Source of the DNA: Mycobacterium asiaticum
GTDB taxonomy: Bacteria; Actinomycetota; Actinomycetes; Mycobacteriales; Mycobacteriaceae
Direction of reading: 5' to 3'
Length of the DNA: 49,236 nt
Assembly: GCF_001673315.1 (NCBI RefSeq)
Contig: NZ_LZLQ01000120.1
Span: 1-49,236, forward strand
Below the pieces are notes generated by a model that was given only the letters and a program-made list of their open reading frames with translations, was not told the DNA's origin and made no database searches. A program made the translations under genes and the position numbers. Each line of letters starts with the position of its first letter. Within the stretch, counting starts at the first letter, position 1. Positions 1 to 8,533 of the stretch are shown one piece after another.

Positions 1-1281
1 GGCCGTGTTCCGGCTGGGACCAACGGGCTTGTTATATGTCCCAAAAGTGTCCGCGACACCATCGATCACGGAGCTGACGCGGATTTCTCGGTTGCAGATG
101 TGCTGGGATTCCGTTTTCCGGGTCCCGACATGGTGGCCTCGGCGGCGACATTGTTTGAGCCCGCGCAGCCGTGGGCTTCTGGCCGGGATCGGCTTGGCCT
201 GGAACCCGAATCCGGTCGGTTCCGAATCACTATCGGGCCTGGTGTCGTTCGGCTGGGCTGGACCCGGCCCGTTCGCGCCGAGAAGGCATCCGAGCGGTCG
301 GTCGAACGGCACCGACTCGATGTGGCCAACGAAGAGGACCGCTTGAAGGCTGGCCGGGACGCGCCCGCTCCGCCTGTGCGCACGATCACCGAATGGTCCC
401 GCAAATCACGAGCCGCGATGTGCCGTACGTTTGCCGAGCTCGATTACACGCCGCTGGTGGAAAGCGGGCGTGTGCCCGCGATGGTCACGCTGACCTATCC
501 CGGCGACTGGGAATGCGTGGCGCCTGACGGGGCTAGCGTAAAGCGGCACATGGTTTTGTGGCGCAAGCGGTTTCAGCGGGAGTGGGGTGAACCGGCTCGC
601 TACATCTGGAAGCTGGAATTTCAACGTCGCGGCGCACCGCATATTCACTTGTGGATGGCTCCGCCAAATGGCCTCGGTCGATCGGGCCGCAAATTCCGGG
701 ACTGGCTATCGCAGGAATGGGCCGACATCGTTGGCCATCCCGACGCCGAGCAACGATCGCGCCACCGGCTCGCTGGCACAGCTGTCGACATTCTGAAGGG
801 ATTGCGGGCCTTCGACCCTAAACGTCTCGCTGTTTATTTCACAAAACATTCCTCACCGAATATGTTGAGCGACAAGGAATATCAGCACATAGTTCCACAA
901 GCGTGGCAAGAGCCGGGCCGGGGGCCAGGGCGCTACTGGGGAGTCCATGGGCTACAAAAGGCAATCGCAGTCGTAGAGATCTCCCAAGATGCCTACCTGA
1001 TGGCCCGCAGGATCATCCGCCGCTGGTCACGCTCACAGATCGTCTACGGCAACGGCAACTTAACTCTTTCCTCCACGGCCGCGGCAAGAACCGCCCCACG
1101 CTCGGTTCGACGCCTGAGAATCACTACGGGAAACCTACGTCGCCGAACCGTCCGGCGACGACGTCTTCTGTGCGACCAAGGAGGACTAACCGGTGGGTAC
1201 GCCCTCTTGAACAGCGGACCGGCATTCGCACTACAGCTTGCGGCGGCGTTGTACGGGCGGTCGCGAGCGCTACCTCGTTAG
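1..1281 (+). CDS. Rolling-circle (HUH) replication initiator of an AICE, 5' end possibly outside the window
   Basis: This is probably the Rep relaxase-type initiator that nicks the double-strand origin so that the excised element replicates by rolling circle. A GTG at 100 would give 393 aa, but the frame is open back to base 1, so the true start may lie upstream of the window. In the GTG-100 numbering, VTLTYPG sits near residue 130, the HUH metal-binding pair is seen in APHIHLW near residue 180, and a candidate catalytic tyrosine lies in AVYFTKHSS near 245. The basic C-terminus (RRRTVRRRRLLCDQGGL) and the ending GPAFALQLA resemble actinobacterial plasmid/AICE Rep proteins as I remember them. 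In pSAM2-like elements rep normally sits just before xis-int. Here about 8.6 kb of cargo and transfer genes separates them. The family call is fairly sure; the start is not. Confidence 0.75.
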   Translation, partial: GRVPAGTNGLVICPKSVRDTIDHGADADFSVADVLGFRFPGPDMVASAATLFEPAQPWASGRDRLGLEPESGRFRITIGPGVVRLGWTRPVRAEKASERSVERHRLDVANEEDRLKAGRDAPAPPVRTITEWSRKSRAAMCRTFAELDYTPLVESGRVPAMVTLTYPGDWECVAPDGASVKRHMVLWRKRFQREWGEPARYIWKLEFQRRGAPHIHLWMAPPNGLGRSGRKFRDWLSQEWADIVGHPDAEQRSRHRLAGTAVDILKGLRAFDPKRLAVYFTKHSSPNMLSDKEYQHIVPQAWQEPGRGPGRYWGVHGLQKAIAVVEISQDAYLMARRIIRRWSRSQIVYGNGNLTLSSTAAARTAPRSVRRLRITTGNLRRRTVRRRRLLCDQGGLTGGYALLNSGPAFALQLAAALYGRSRALPR

Positions 1282-1306
1282 CGCTCGATGCGATAACGAG
1301 GTAGCG
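1268..1306. repeat. Perfect 13-bp inverted repeat at the rep stop codon
   Basis: The arms 1268-1280 (CGCTACCTCGTTA) and 1294-1306 are exact reverse complements separated by 13 bases. The left arm covers the last codons and first stop base of rep. No T-run follows, so it does not look like a classical terminator. It could be a terminator-like stem, a Rep nicking or binding site, or a regulator site. The choice is inference. Confidence 0.6.
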
Positions 1307-1476
1307 AACTTGTCAAGCTTTCAGCTTGTGGTCCTTCCTTCTCTGCGGTTCGGCGGCCGGCCACTCGGAAGTGGGCACACTCGCGCCTGCAATCAACCTC
1401 ACCGATACGTTTGGCGCGTCGCTAGGCGATACCGGGTTCAGTTCCCAATCACCGGCACCCGAGTCGTTCTGGTCGC

Positions 1477-2211
1477 TTAACTCGGGCTTGGGCGGCGGGC
1501 GGCACGCTTGCGGGCATTGGGCTGCGCTGGCGGCTTATCAGCAGTGCGACGGTGGGCGGCAAGAAAGTCATCTACGATGCGTTCACAGTCCTGACGCTCG
1601 ATTGCACGCAATCCGGTGAGGCGTGCGAACGCCACAGGACCTACGAGTTGGCACATCACGAGATCTACGTCGAAGTTGTCGAGTTCCGCTCGGGCGTTGG
1701 AGCTTTGGAGTAAAAGATCAAAGGGATGGCGATAGTGATCGACGATTCGCGTTCGTAACGCGTGCCGGTCAGAGGTGCCGCCGTCGGATGTCGGCCCCAG
1801 TGCGACCCAGGCCAGTGTGGTGACATGCAGCGGGGCTTCCTGGAACAGGGTGGCCTGTCGACTAAGCAGTTCAATGAGTTGATCACGTAGGGCTCCCGTG
1901 GCTGGTGCCGGCGTGACCTGTGGCAGCAATCTTTCGAATGTGGCGGCGAGTAGCTGCGTAGAGCTGCTGAAATGCCGATAGAGCGTGGTTCGCGCGACTT
2001 TGGAGGCTTTCGTGACCGCGTCTACGGTCACTGCTTCAATGCCCCCTGCGGTGAGCAGTTTCGTCGCGGCGTCTAGAAGTCGGGTCCGCGACCGCAGCAG
2101 GCGCGGGTCAGCCTCGTCGTCGGCCCGGAGTTCAACAACATCACGCTCCACGTAGGTCACCGTAACCCCACCGGCACCGCAGAGACGGCGAATCACCTTT
2201 GATCCCGCCAA
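1477..2211 (-). CDS. TetR-family transcriptional regulator
   Basis: This is a one-component repressor-type regulator of about 244 aa from a TTG at 2211. Later starts are possible, for example the GTG that gives MTYVERDVVEL. The helix-turn-helix is clear: LLDAATKLLTAGGIEAVTVDAV, split as recognition core VARTTLYRHFSSSTQLL near residues 70-90, typical of TetR. The C-terminal ligand domain is not diagnostic. Its start faces a large palindromic operator at 2222-2271. A related but partial copy of that operator lies directly before the MmpL gene at 2841, so autoregulation plus control of the exporter is the simplest reading. This is inferred from the sites, not shown. It is probably cargo of the integrated element. 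Confidence 0.85.
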   Translation of the reverse strand: MAGSKVIRRLCGAGGVTVTYVERDVVELRADDEADPRLLRSRTRLLDAATKLLTAGGIEAVTVDAVTKASKVARTTLYRHFSSSTQLLAATFERLLPQVTPAPATGALRDQLIELLSRQATLFQEAPLHVTTLAWVALGPTSDGGTSDRHALRTRIVDHYRHPFDLLLQSSNARAELDNFDVDLVMCQLVGPVAFARLTGLRAIERQDCERIVDDFLAAHRRTADKPPAQPNARKRAARRPSPS

Positions 2212-2221
2212 CAGTCCCTGT

Positions 2222-2271
2222 AGTATCGCTACGATACTGTTAGTATCGTAGCGATACCGTAAGTTTTGTTA
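2222..2271. promoter_or_regulatory. TetR operator/promoter: 15-bp perfect inverted repeat with internal dyads
   Basis: GTATCGCTACGATAC (2223-2237) and its exact reverse complement (2243-2257) flank the 5-base spacer TGTTA. Each arm is itself a dyad, GTATCG-nnn-CGATAC, giving four GTATCG half-sites. The right arm continues into GATACCGTAAGTTTTGTTA (2253-2271), which recurs with 17 of 19 matches before mmpL. It lies 12 bases before the TetR start, so it is the natural autoregulatory operator. Confidence 0.75.
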
Positions 2272-2790
2272 TCGGTTCGAGATCGACCTAAGGGGGACGA
2301 ATGACAAGGCACTATCGGCCAGCAGAAAGTGGTGATGAGCGATGAATCTCCTGCACCCTTTGACTGGGAATCGAACATGGATCCGCGCTGTGGAGCGGTT
2401 CAATTCCGCCTTGCGCCACACGCTGGTGCGTAGGGACCAAACACACAGCACCAAGGGAGACCTCGTCGAACCGCGCCATTACCCGCGCCGGTCGTACTCG
2501 TTCTTAGATGACGACCTGATGAACCGGGAGATGTACAACCACGTCCACGAAGAACCGATAAGGCTGAGCTCGCGTATAGCGTTTCGCCTTCGTCGTTCGT
2601 GAGTTGTCGAAGCTGCTCATTCGTCAACTAGGGCTTCTTCCTGTACAGCCACGAGGTGTGGCGCATCTAGCTTATTTCGTTCGCAACATGCCGGCGCCGG
2701 CCTTCGCTGAGTGGATGGAGGCCAAATCCCGTTTCTGGCGCGTTTGACGTGAACCACGAACGGGTACGACCCGACGCAAACGGTACTCAT
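2272..2790. other. Spacer between operator and mmpL promoter; no convincing gene
   Basis: About 520 bases without a recognisable product. A frame from 2342 to 2602 (+, 86 aa) is open but has no recognisable domain and no good ribosome-binding site. An overlapping start at 2336 reads MSDESPAPFDWESN and stops at 2434, which could be the relic of a lost gene. I see no RNA gene, insertion sequence or clear terminator here. Confidence 0.4.
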
Positions 2791-2820
2791 AGTTTCGCTG
2801 AGATACCGTTGGTTTTGTTA
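2791..2820 (+). promoter_or_regulatory. Second, partial copy of the TetR promoter-operator before mmpL
   Basis: AGTTTCGCTGAGATAC (2791-2806) matches AGTATCGCTACGATAC of the first operator at 13 of 16 positions. The following GATACCGTTGGTTTTGTTA (2802-2820) matches the first copy at 17 of 19. Over 30 bases the two loci agree at 24 positions when this copy is aligned with 2242-2271. It ends 20 bases before the mmpL start codon. This ties the exporter to the TetR encoded at 1477-2211. Confidence 0.6.
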
Positions 2821-2840
2821 GTAAATGGGGGGGACAGGGG

Positions 2841-5800
2841 ATGGTAGACACCGGGTGGCTCACTTCGGGCGTGGCCACACTGAGCCGTCCCGTCCGACGG
2901 CAACTCCGCAAAGTTGCCGCAGGCGACGGCGCTTACAGCGAACGGCTGGCCCGGCTGGCGGAATTCAGCATCCGGCATAAGGCACTTGTCATCGGGGCCT
3001 GGGTGATGATGGCAGCAACCTTGGCTCTGTTGTTCCCACAGTTGGAGACCGTCGTTCGGCAACAGTCGGTGACCCTAATACCGCGGGATGCTCCGTCGCT
3101 GCAAACAGTGGAGCGCATGAGCGCAGCATTTGGTGAGCGCGGGTCGAAGACGAGCATATTTATCGCGATGGAAAATCCGGCGGGGCTGACTCCGCCAGTG
3201 CGCCAACGCTACAACTCGATGGTTTCGCGGTTGCGGGCCGACACTACCCATGTGCGCCTAGTCCAAGATCTATTAGCCGACCCGTTAACCTCCGCACAAG
3301 CCATCAGCGCGGATGGCAAGGCTTGGTACCTGCCGGTCGGGGTGGCGGGAACACTGGGCGATCCCAAAGCCGCGGAATCCGTGAAGGCGGTACGGGCCAT
3401 CGCCGGCCAGGCATTCAACGACTCCCCCACTACCGTTCGTGTGACCGGACCACCGGCTACCTTCAGCGACCAAATCGATTCTGCTGAAAAGGATCTCGTA
3501 TTCATCTCTGTGGTTACCGCTGGCCTGATCGCCTTAATCTTGCTGGTCATCTATCGATCCATATTTACCGCAGTGCTGCCGCTGCTGGTCATCGGGATCA
3601 GCCTGGCGGTCGGGCGCGGAGTGTTGTCGGCTCTCGGCGAATCAGGCATGCCGGTTTCGCAATTCACCATCGCCTTCATGACTGTGATCTTGCTAGGTGC
3701 GGGCACCGACTACTCGGTCTTCTTAATCAGTCGGTATCACGAGAAGCGCCGACAGGACATCTCACCGGATCGCGCGGTCGTTGACGCAACCGCCACCATC
3801 GGACGAGTGATTCTGGCGTCAGCCGCAACCGTGGCCTTTGCGTTCTTAGCCATGTTCTTCTCAAAGCTGAGCGTGTTCGGTGCACTCGGGCCAGCCTGCG
3901 CGATCGCAGTTTTCATCGGAGTGGCGGCCACAGTGACGTTGTTTCCCCCAGTGCTGGCTATGGCCGCTACACACGGCATCGGAGAACCTAAAGCCGACCG
4001 CACGCGTCGGTACTGGAACTGGATCGCCGTCGCCGTCGTTCGGCGACCCGCTCCTCTACTGATTGCCAGCTTGGCGTTAGTCGTAGGTCTAGCGGCCATC
4101 GCACTCACCATGCGCATCAGCTACGACGACCGCCAAGGACAGCCCGCCACGACCGCCAGCAACGAAGGCTATCAACTTCTGGACAGACACTTTCCTAAGG
4201 ACACTGTCATCTCCCAATTCATGGTTGTTGAGTCGCCCACCGATCTGCGCACCAGCCGGGCACTGGCCGACTTGGATGAGATGGCTTCACGGGTATCGCA
4301 ACTACCGGGCGTTACCAAGGTTTCCGGCGTCACCCGCCCCACCGGCGCGCGCATGGACCAGGCTCAGCTGTCATGGCAGAACGGCCAGATTGGCAACAAG
4401 ATGGCTGGTGCGGTCGCCGACGGAGACGCTCATAGAGACGACCTGACCAAACTCACCGACGGTGCCGACCAGCTCGCCGGGGCGCTGGCAGAACTTGATA
4501 CCACCGTACGCACAGCGTTGACGCCTCTGACGAGCCTCCTGACGCAAACCCAAGCCAGCGGCTCTCACGTACAGCGGTTGCGCCCGATGCTTCAACAACT
4601 TTCGGCTACCGCGCCAGCCGTGGATCAGGCCATCCGGGCGGGGCCCGGGCTACGACAACAAGCTGAGCAGGCCCAAAGCGCGATTACCACCATCGACCCT
4701 CTCGTTGGTGCACTCAACAACTCACCGTGGTGCGCGACTACGCCGGAATGCTCCCAGATCCGCGACCAGGTACAGATTCTGAGTTCCCTGCGCGATAACG
4801 GCTTCTTCAGTCAGCTCGCCACTCTCGGCGACTACTACCGTCCTGGCGCCGATACAGCGACCGGAACCTTGGCCGATCTGCAAAGCACCCTTAATGCGCT
4901 CGATAGAGCGTTCGGAGCACTAGGTGAGCCCGCCGACATAGCTGGCAATATCCGTCGTCTCCAAAGTGGCATCAGCCAACTCACGTCCGGCGCACAGGCA
5001 CTAGCTACGGGCGTGCACACCCTTGCCGACAGCAACATCGAGATGCTGTCCGGCATGAGTCGAATCGCGACACAACTGCAAAATTCGGCGCGTGCTAGCG
5101 CTGGCTCAGATAACGCCAGTGGCTTCTATCTCCCACCTAACGCCTTTGAAGACCGCCAATTCGCGGGCATGGCAAGACATTTTCTTTCTGCTGATGGGAA
5201 AACCGCGCGCTTTGCCATCGAATCCCGCTTTGACCCCTATAGCAGCAAAGCGATGGACCTTGCCCATCAAATCACTGAAACAGCAAACGGCGCGCGACCA
5301 AACACTTCCCTAGCTGGCGCCACAATATCGATGGCGGGATTCCCCGCGGTCAACTCCGATATCCAACGCTTACTCTCGGCCGACTTTCACCTTCTGGCCA
5401 TCGCCACCCTCGTTATCGTCGGTCTGATCTTGGTCGTTCTACTGCGGGCACTGGTCGCGCCGCTCTATTTGCTAGGAACCGTGATTCTCAATTACGGCGC
5501 CGCCTTGGGCATCGGAACCCTCGTCTTCCAATACGGCCTTGGCAAGGAGATCGCTTGGCCCGTACCACTTCTGGCGTTCATCATCCTGGTCGCCGTTGGC
5601 GCTGACTACAACATGCTGCTGATCTCGCGACTGCGCGAGGAATCCGCCAATAACATCCGAGTTGGCGTCCTGCGAACGGTCGCTAACACCGGTTCAGTGA
5701 TCACCTCAGCTGGACTCATCTTCGCCGCCAGCATGTTCGGCCTCATGGTCGGATCGGTAGGCATCATGATCCAGACCGGTTTCATAATCGGCTGCGGTTT

Positions 5801-5918
5801 GCTCCTTGACACCTTCGTCGTTCGCACCCTCACTGTTCCCGCGATTGCTACGCTCATCCGCGACGCGAGCTGGTGGCCACAACGAACGGACTCGCGTTCT
5901 TTCCGCGGGGCCCATTGA
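2841..5918 (+). CDS. MmpL-family RND transporter
   Basis: This is an inner-membrane RND exporter of 1025 aa, in the usual size range for MmpL proteins, which export lipids, siderophores or drugs using the proton gradient. Two RND halves are visible: a first membrane helix near residue 50 (VIGAWVMMAATLALLFP), a helix bundle at about 215-385 with the MmpL signature GAGTDYSVFLISRYHE near 285, and a second bundle at about 850-1005 with GADYNMLLISRLREE near 920. The Asp-Tyr pairs of these motifs are the expected proton-relay residues. The large periplasmic loop (about 440-800) is rich in Ala/Gln/Leu helices. A strong purine-rich ribosome-binding site (GGGGGGGACAGGGG) precedes the ATG. No mmpS partner is next to it. 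A hydrolase starts 3 bases after its stop, so they are co-transcribed. The substrate is unknown. Being inside a mobile element makes it transferable cargo. Confidence 0.92.
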   Translation: MVDTGWLTSGVATLSRPVRRQLRKVAAGDGAYSERLARLAEFSIRHKALVIGAWVMMAATLALLFPQLETVVRQQSVTLIPRDAPSLQTVERMSAAFGERGSKTSIFIAMENPAGLTPPVRQRYNSMVSRLRADTTHVRLVQDLLADPLTSAQAISADGKAWYLPVGVAGTLGDPKAAESVKAVRAIAGQAFNDSPTTVRVTGPPATFSDQIDSAEKDLVFISVVTAGLIALILLVIYRSIFTAVLPLLVIGISLAVGRGVLSALGESGMPVSQFTIAFMTVILLGAGTDYSVFLISRYHEKRRQDISPDRAVVDATATIGRVILASAATVAFAFLAMFFSKLSVFGALGPACAIAVFIGVAATVTLFPPVLAMAATHGIGEPKADRTRRYWNWIAVAVVRRPAPLLIASLALVVGLAAIALTMRISYDDRQGQPATTASNEGYQLLDRHFPKDTVISQFMVVESPTDLRTSRALADLDEMASRVSQLPGVTKVSGVTRPTGARMDQAQLSWQNGQIGNKMAGAVADGDAHRDDLTKLTDGADQLAGALAELDTTVRTALTPLTSLLTQTQASGSHVQRLRPMLQQLSATAPAVDQAIRAGPGLRQQAEQAQSAITTIDPLVGALNNSPWCATTPECSQIRDQVQILSSLRDNGFFSQLATLGDYYRPGADTATGTLADLQSTLNALDRAFGALGEPADIAGNIRRLQSGISQLTSGAQALATGVHTLADSNIEMLSGMSRIATQLQNSARASAGSDNASGFYLPPNAFEDRQFAGMARHFLSADGKTARFAIESRFDPYSSKAMDLAHQITETANGARPNTSLAGATISMAGFPAVNSDIQRLLSADFHLLAIATLVIVGLILVVLLRALVAPLYLLGTVILNYGAALGIGTLVFQYGLGKEIAWPVPLLAFIILVAVGADYNMLLISRLREESANNIRVGVLRTVANTGSVITSAGLIFAASMFGLMVGSVGIMIQTGFIIGCGLLLDTFVVRTLTVPAIATLIRDASWWPQRTDSRSFRGAH

Positions 5919-5920
5919 AA

Positions 5921-6823
5921 ATGATGTCGGGGTCTGAGGAGCAGCACATTCGTGGCGATGACGGCGTTACGCTGGTGGCAGATTATTATCGCCATCCCAC
6001 TCCTAGTCCGGTCGTATTGCTGCTACATGGCGGCGGCCAGAACCGTCACGCGTGGACTGCCACAGCACGGCGGCTCCATCGCCACGGCTATACCGTCGTC
6101 GCCTACGATGCGCGCGGACACGGTGACAGCGACTGGGATCCGAGCGGACAGTACGACGTCGCACGATTGGTCGCCGATCTCATCGCAGTTCGAGGACATT
6201 TCACCGCCGAGAGTCGTCCCGCCGTCGTTGGCGCATCATTGGGCGGCATGGTCATTCTCGCTAGCCACCTGACACATTCGCCCAACCTCTGGACTGCTGT
6301 CGCACTCGTCGATGTCACCCCGCGACTTGAATTTCAGGGGGCTCACCGAGTTGTGTCCTTCATGTCCGCCCACCCAGCCGGATTTGACACCCTCGACGAT
6401 GCTGCCGACGTGATCGCCGAATACAACCCGCACCGCCCGCGGTCCGGGAACCTCGAAGGCTTGCGCAAAGTTCTTCGTCAGCAAGCCGACGGCCGATGGA
6501 CGTGGCGCTGGGACCCGGCGTTTATTAATTCCAATTTCAATGTCACGCAGGGAGAGCTCACGACGAGCTCCGAGCAGTTCGACGTCATTAGCGATTTGCT
6601 GTCTCAAGGAGCACGCCGAATCACTGCCCCCACGCTGCTGATTCGCGGCGCACTTTCAGATGTCGTGTCCGAGGACACAGTTCAAGAATTCTTAGAACTC
6701 GTACCTCATGCCGAAACAACGGATGTCAGCGGAACCGGGCACATGGTTGCCGGCGACGACAACGACGCCTTTACCGCCGCGCTGATCAACTTTCTCGACC
6801 GCACCCTGGGGGCTCCAACGTGA
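5921..6823 (+). CDS. Alpha/beta hydrolase, co-transcribed with the MmpL exporter
   Basis: This is a soluble alpha/beta-fold hydrolase of 300 aa from the ATG at 5921. An in-frame ATG at 5873 lies inside mmpL and is less likely. The oxyanion region reads LLLHGGGQNRHAW, the nucleophile elbow is VGASLGG (Ser), the acid is probably the Asp in LIRGALSDVVS, and the catalytic His is in SGTGHMVAGDDND. The substrate cannot be told. The 2-base gap after mmpL suggests that the enzyme acts on the compound handled by the exporter, or inactivates a toxic ester or lactone. That link is inference from position only. Confidence 0.88.
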   Translation: MMSGSEEQHIRGDDGVTLVADYYRHPTPSPVVLLLHGGGQNRHAWTATARRLHRHGYTVVAYDARGHGDSDWDPSGQYDVARLVADLIAVRGHFTAESRPAVVGASLGGMVILASHLTHSPNLWTAVALVDVTPRLEFQGAHRVVSFMSAHPAGFDTLDDAADVIAEYNPHRPRSGNLEGLRKVLRQQADGRWTWRWDPAFINSNFNVTQGELTTSSEQFDVISDLLSQGARRITAPTLLIRGALSDVVSEDTVQEFLELVPHAETTDVSGTGHMVAGDDNDAFTAALINFLDRTLGAPT

Positions 6824-6989
6824 AGCGCCTGCCCTCTTAGTAGCCCAACTTGTCCGCTCGACGGCTAGAGGCCTGCGGTAATCCGACAATTCGCGCTAAC
6901 CGCTTGGCATCAATACGCCCGCCAGGAGAACAGCCTGAAGAATCTCGCACCGATACGGCCGGTTTCGCTACGCTACTTCACGTACCATA

Positions 6990-7637
6990 GTGGTGAGCGC
7001 ACTCGAAAAGCGATGCGGCGGGGGTGGTTGCATGCGATCGGTTACTAGTAGCCCATTGCAGACCAGGCGCCGCGCGCACCTTCTCTCACAGATCGAGGGC
7101 AACGCATATAAATTGTTCGCCGAACACGGCTTTTCTGCTGTGACGACCGAGGACATCGCCGTCGCGACAGGCATCTCGATTAGCACGTACTTTCGCCACG
7201 TGCCCGCCAAAGAAGATTTGCTCATCGCCCCGGTCCGGCAAACTATCGTTGAAATCGTTGAGTCGTATGAGGCAGGGCCAGACGGTGAATCGGCAGCAGA
7301 AACCTTGATCCGCCAGACTGTTGCAAGCGCTCGGCAGCGAACACAACATAGCGGCCTGACGCAATGGCGACAGGGCATCTTGACGGCTCCCCACCTATTA
7401 ACGAAAGCGGTGCTGATTAGCGAAGACGTCGAACGGCGATTCACCGAAATGGTCGCCGCTCGTATGGGTGTTGACGCTCGTAGCGATATGCGCCCCAGTT
7501 TGCTGATCGCGACGAGTCTGGCGACTTCCAAGTTCGTCCTGATGAACTGGCTGAACACCGACCACTGGACGGCTATATCCCCACTGCACCTTCGGTTGGA
7601 ACAAGCCTTGAGGATCACGCTGGCCGGCTTCGACTGA
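6990..7637 (+). CDS. TetR-family transcriptional regulator
   Basis: This is a second TetR-type regulator in the cargo, 215 aa from a GTG at 6990. An ATG at 7032 giving MRSVTSSPLQTRRRAHLL is a reasonable alternative. The N-terminal helix-turn-helix is typical: AEHGFSAVTTEDIAVATG followed by ISISTYFRHVPAKEDLL. The ligand domain ends near ALRITLAGFD. It lies on the same strand as mmpL and the hydrolase, 166 bases downstream, so it may belong to the same transcript or have its own promoter. Its target is not apparent. It is not closely similar to the TetR at 1477-2211. Confidence 0.87.
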   Translation: MVSALEKRCGGGGCMRSVTSSPLQTRRRAHLLSQIEGNAYKLFAEHGFSAVTTEDIAVATGISISTYFRHVPAKEDLLIAPVRQTIVEIVESYEAGPDGESAAETLIRQTVASARQRTQHSGLTQWRQGILTAPHLLTKAVLISEDVERRFTEMVAARMGVDARSDMRPSLLIATSLATSKFVLMNWLNTDHWTAISPLHLRLEQALRITLAGFD

Positions 7638-8110
7638 GACTCTGATGCTTCCAAGGCGCAGTCTGTCATCGATCAGTGGGCCGCAGTCGAGCCCGAGGGG
7701 AAGCAGTAGCTACCGTCAGATCAATACGATCCATCTATACGCCTTCGATCGACAGATCGCCGTGCCTAGCTAAAGGCCGAATCCGCTTGGAGCCGAGAAT
7801 CTTCGAATCACACCAGACGCGAGGGCATCTTCGCGATCGAGGCCTTCCCAGCTAGCGGCGACCAACCCCAACAGCCGTTTCGTGCAGTCTTACACCGTAC
7901 GTGCTGTGCGCGTACTGCTTTCGACGCTGAGAGCGCGCAGTCGACGTTTGTGACACTGCGAAGGCTGCTTCACCGATCTTCCCGGATACGAGTCGCCGCG
8001 CGGTGCGCAGATTTCTTCAAATTGATCCTGCTCGACCGTCGCGTAACTCCGGAACGCCATGTGAGAATCGGCATGGCTAAGAGCAGCAGACTTTCAAGAA
8101 AGGGTAGTGA
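7638..8110. other. Noncoding gap between cargo and conjugation genes
   Basis: About 470 bases with no convincing gene. Short open frames on both strands lack recognisable domains. It should hold the promoter of the pra-tra-xis-int series. A weak dyad around GTACGTGCTGTGCGCGTAC lies in the middle of it. The ribosome-binding site of the next gene is AGAAAGGG near its end. This gap may mark the junction between the cargo and the element core. Confidence 0.4.
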
Positions 8111-8533
8111 ATGGCAGTGCCCAAGTGGCTCAGTGTTTCTCACGCACAGGTGTTTCCGCACCGGGCGTTCGTCGTGTCCGACGTGACGGCGGTGATCGAC
8201 TATGAGCGGTCGACAAAGGACAACAAAGTCCAGGCGGCCGACCGTGAGTCAGGATATCCGTTATGGCAGGTCGAAGTCCTCGACGGCGATCCGGCAGCGA
8301 GCAAACGGACTCGTACCCTCACCGTCAAGTTTGCAACGCCGACACCGCCTGAATGCCCGCCAAATGCCAACGGTATGCCTTTTGCCCCAGTAATTCTCGA
8401 TGAATTGTGCATATTGCCCTATGTTGACCGTTCGAGTGAAGGCGGTCGCATTGCTTGGTCATTCCGAGCGTCGGGCATGACTGCTGACACAGGCAAGGCA
8501 ACTTCGTCGGCGTCGGGCCGCGCATCGGCATGA
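8111..8533 (+). CDS. Pra-like plasmid replication/integration/excision activator
   Basis: This 140-aa protein resembles the small proteins annotated as plasmid replication, integration and excision activator in AICEs. The pattern seen is FPHRAFVVSDVTAVIDYE near the start, a SGYPLWQVEVLDGDP segment near residue 50, PFAPVILDELCILPYV near 95, and an ending SFRASGM followed by a low-complexity tail. In pSAM2, Pra switches on replication and excision. I recognise the family by this pattern from memory, with moderate certainty. Its stop overlaps the next start by four bases (ATGA at 8530), indicating translational coupling with the transfer ATPase. Confidence 0.7.
   Translation: MAVPKWLSVSHAQVFPHRAFVVSDVTAVIDYERSTKDNKVQAADRESGYPLWQVEVLDGDPAASKRTRTLTVKFATPTPPECPPNANGMPFAPVILDELCILPYVDRSSEGGRIAWSFRASGMTADTGKATSSASGRASA

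Noticed and set aside
100..1281. Taking GTG 100 as the certain start of rep
   Set aside because: The same frame is open to base 1 without a stop, so the protein may begin upstream of the window.
1..1300. Left attachment site matching the tRNA-Phe 3' end
   Set aside because: No segment resembling the acceptor and T-arm of tRNA-Phe was found by eye. The element boundary must lie further left.
1326..1619. Open frame of 97 codons between rep and the first TetR
   Set aside because: It overlaps the antisense TetR end, has no recognisable domain or ribosome-binding site, and its second half is just the shadow of the TetR gene.
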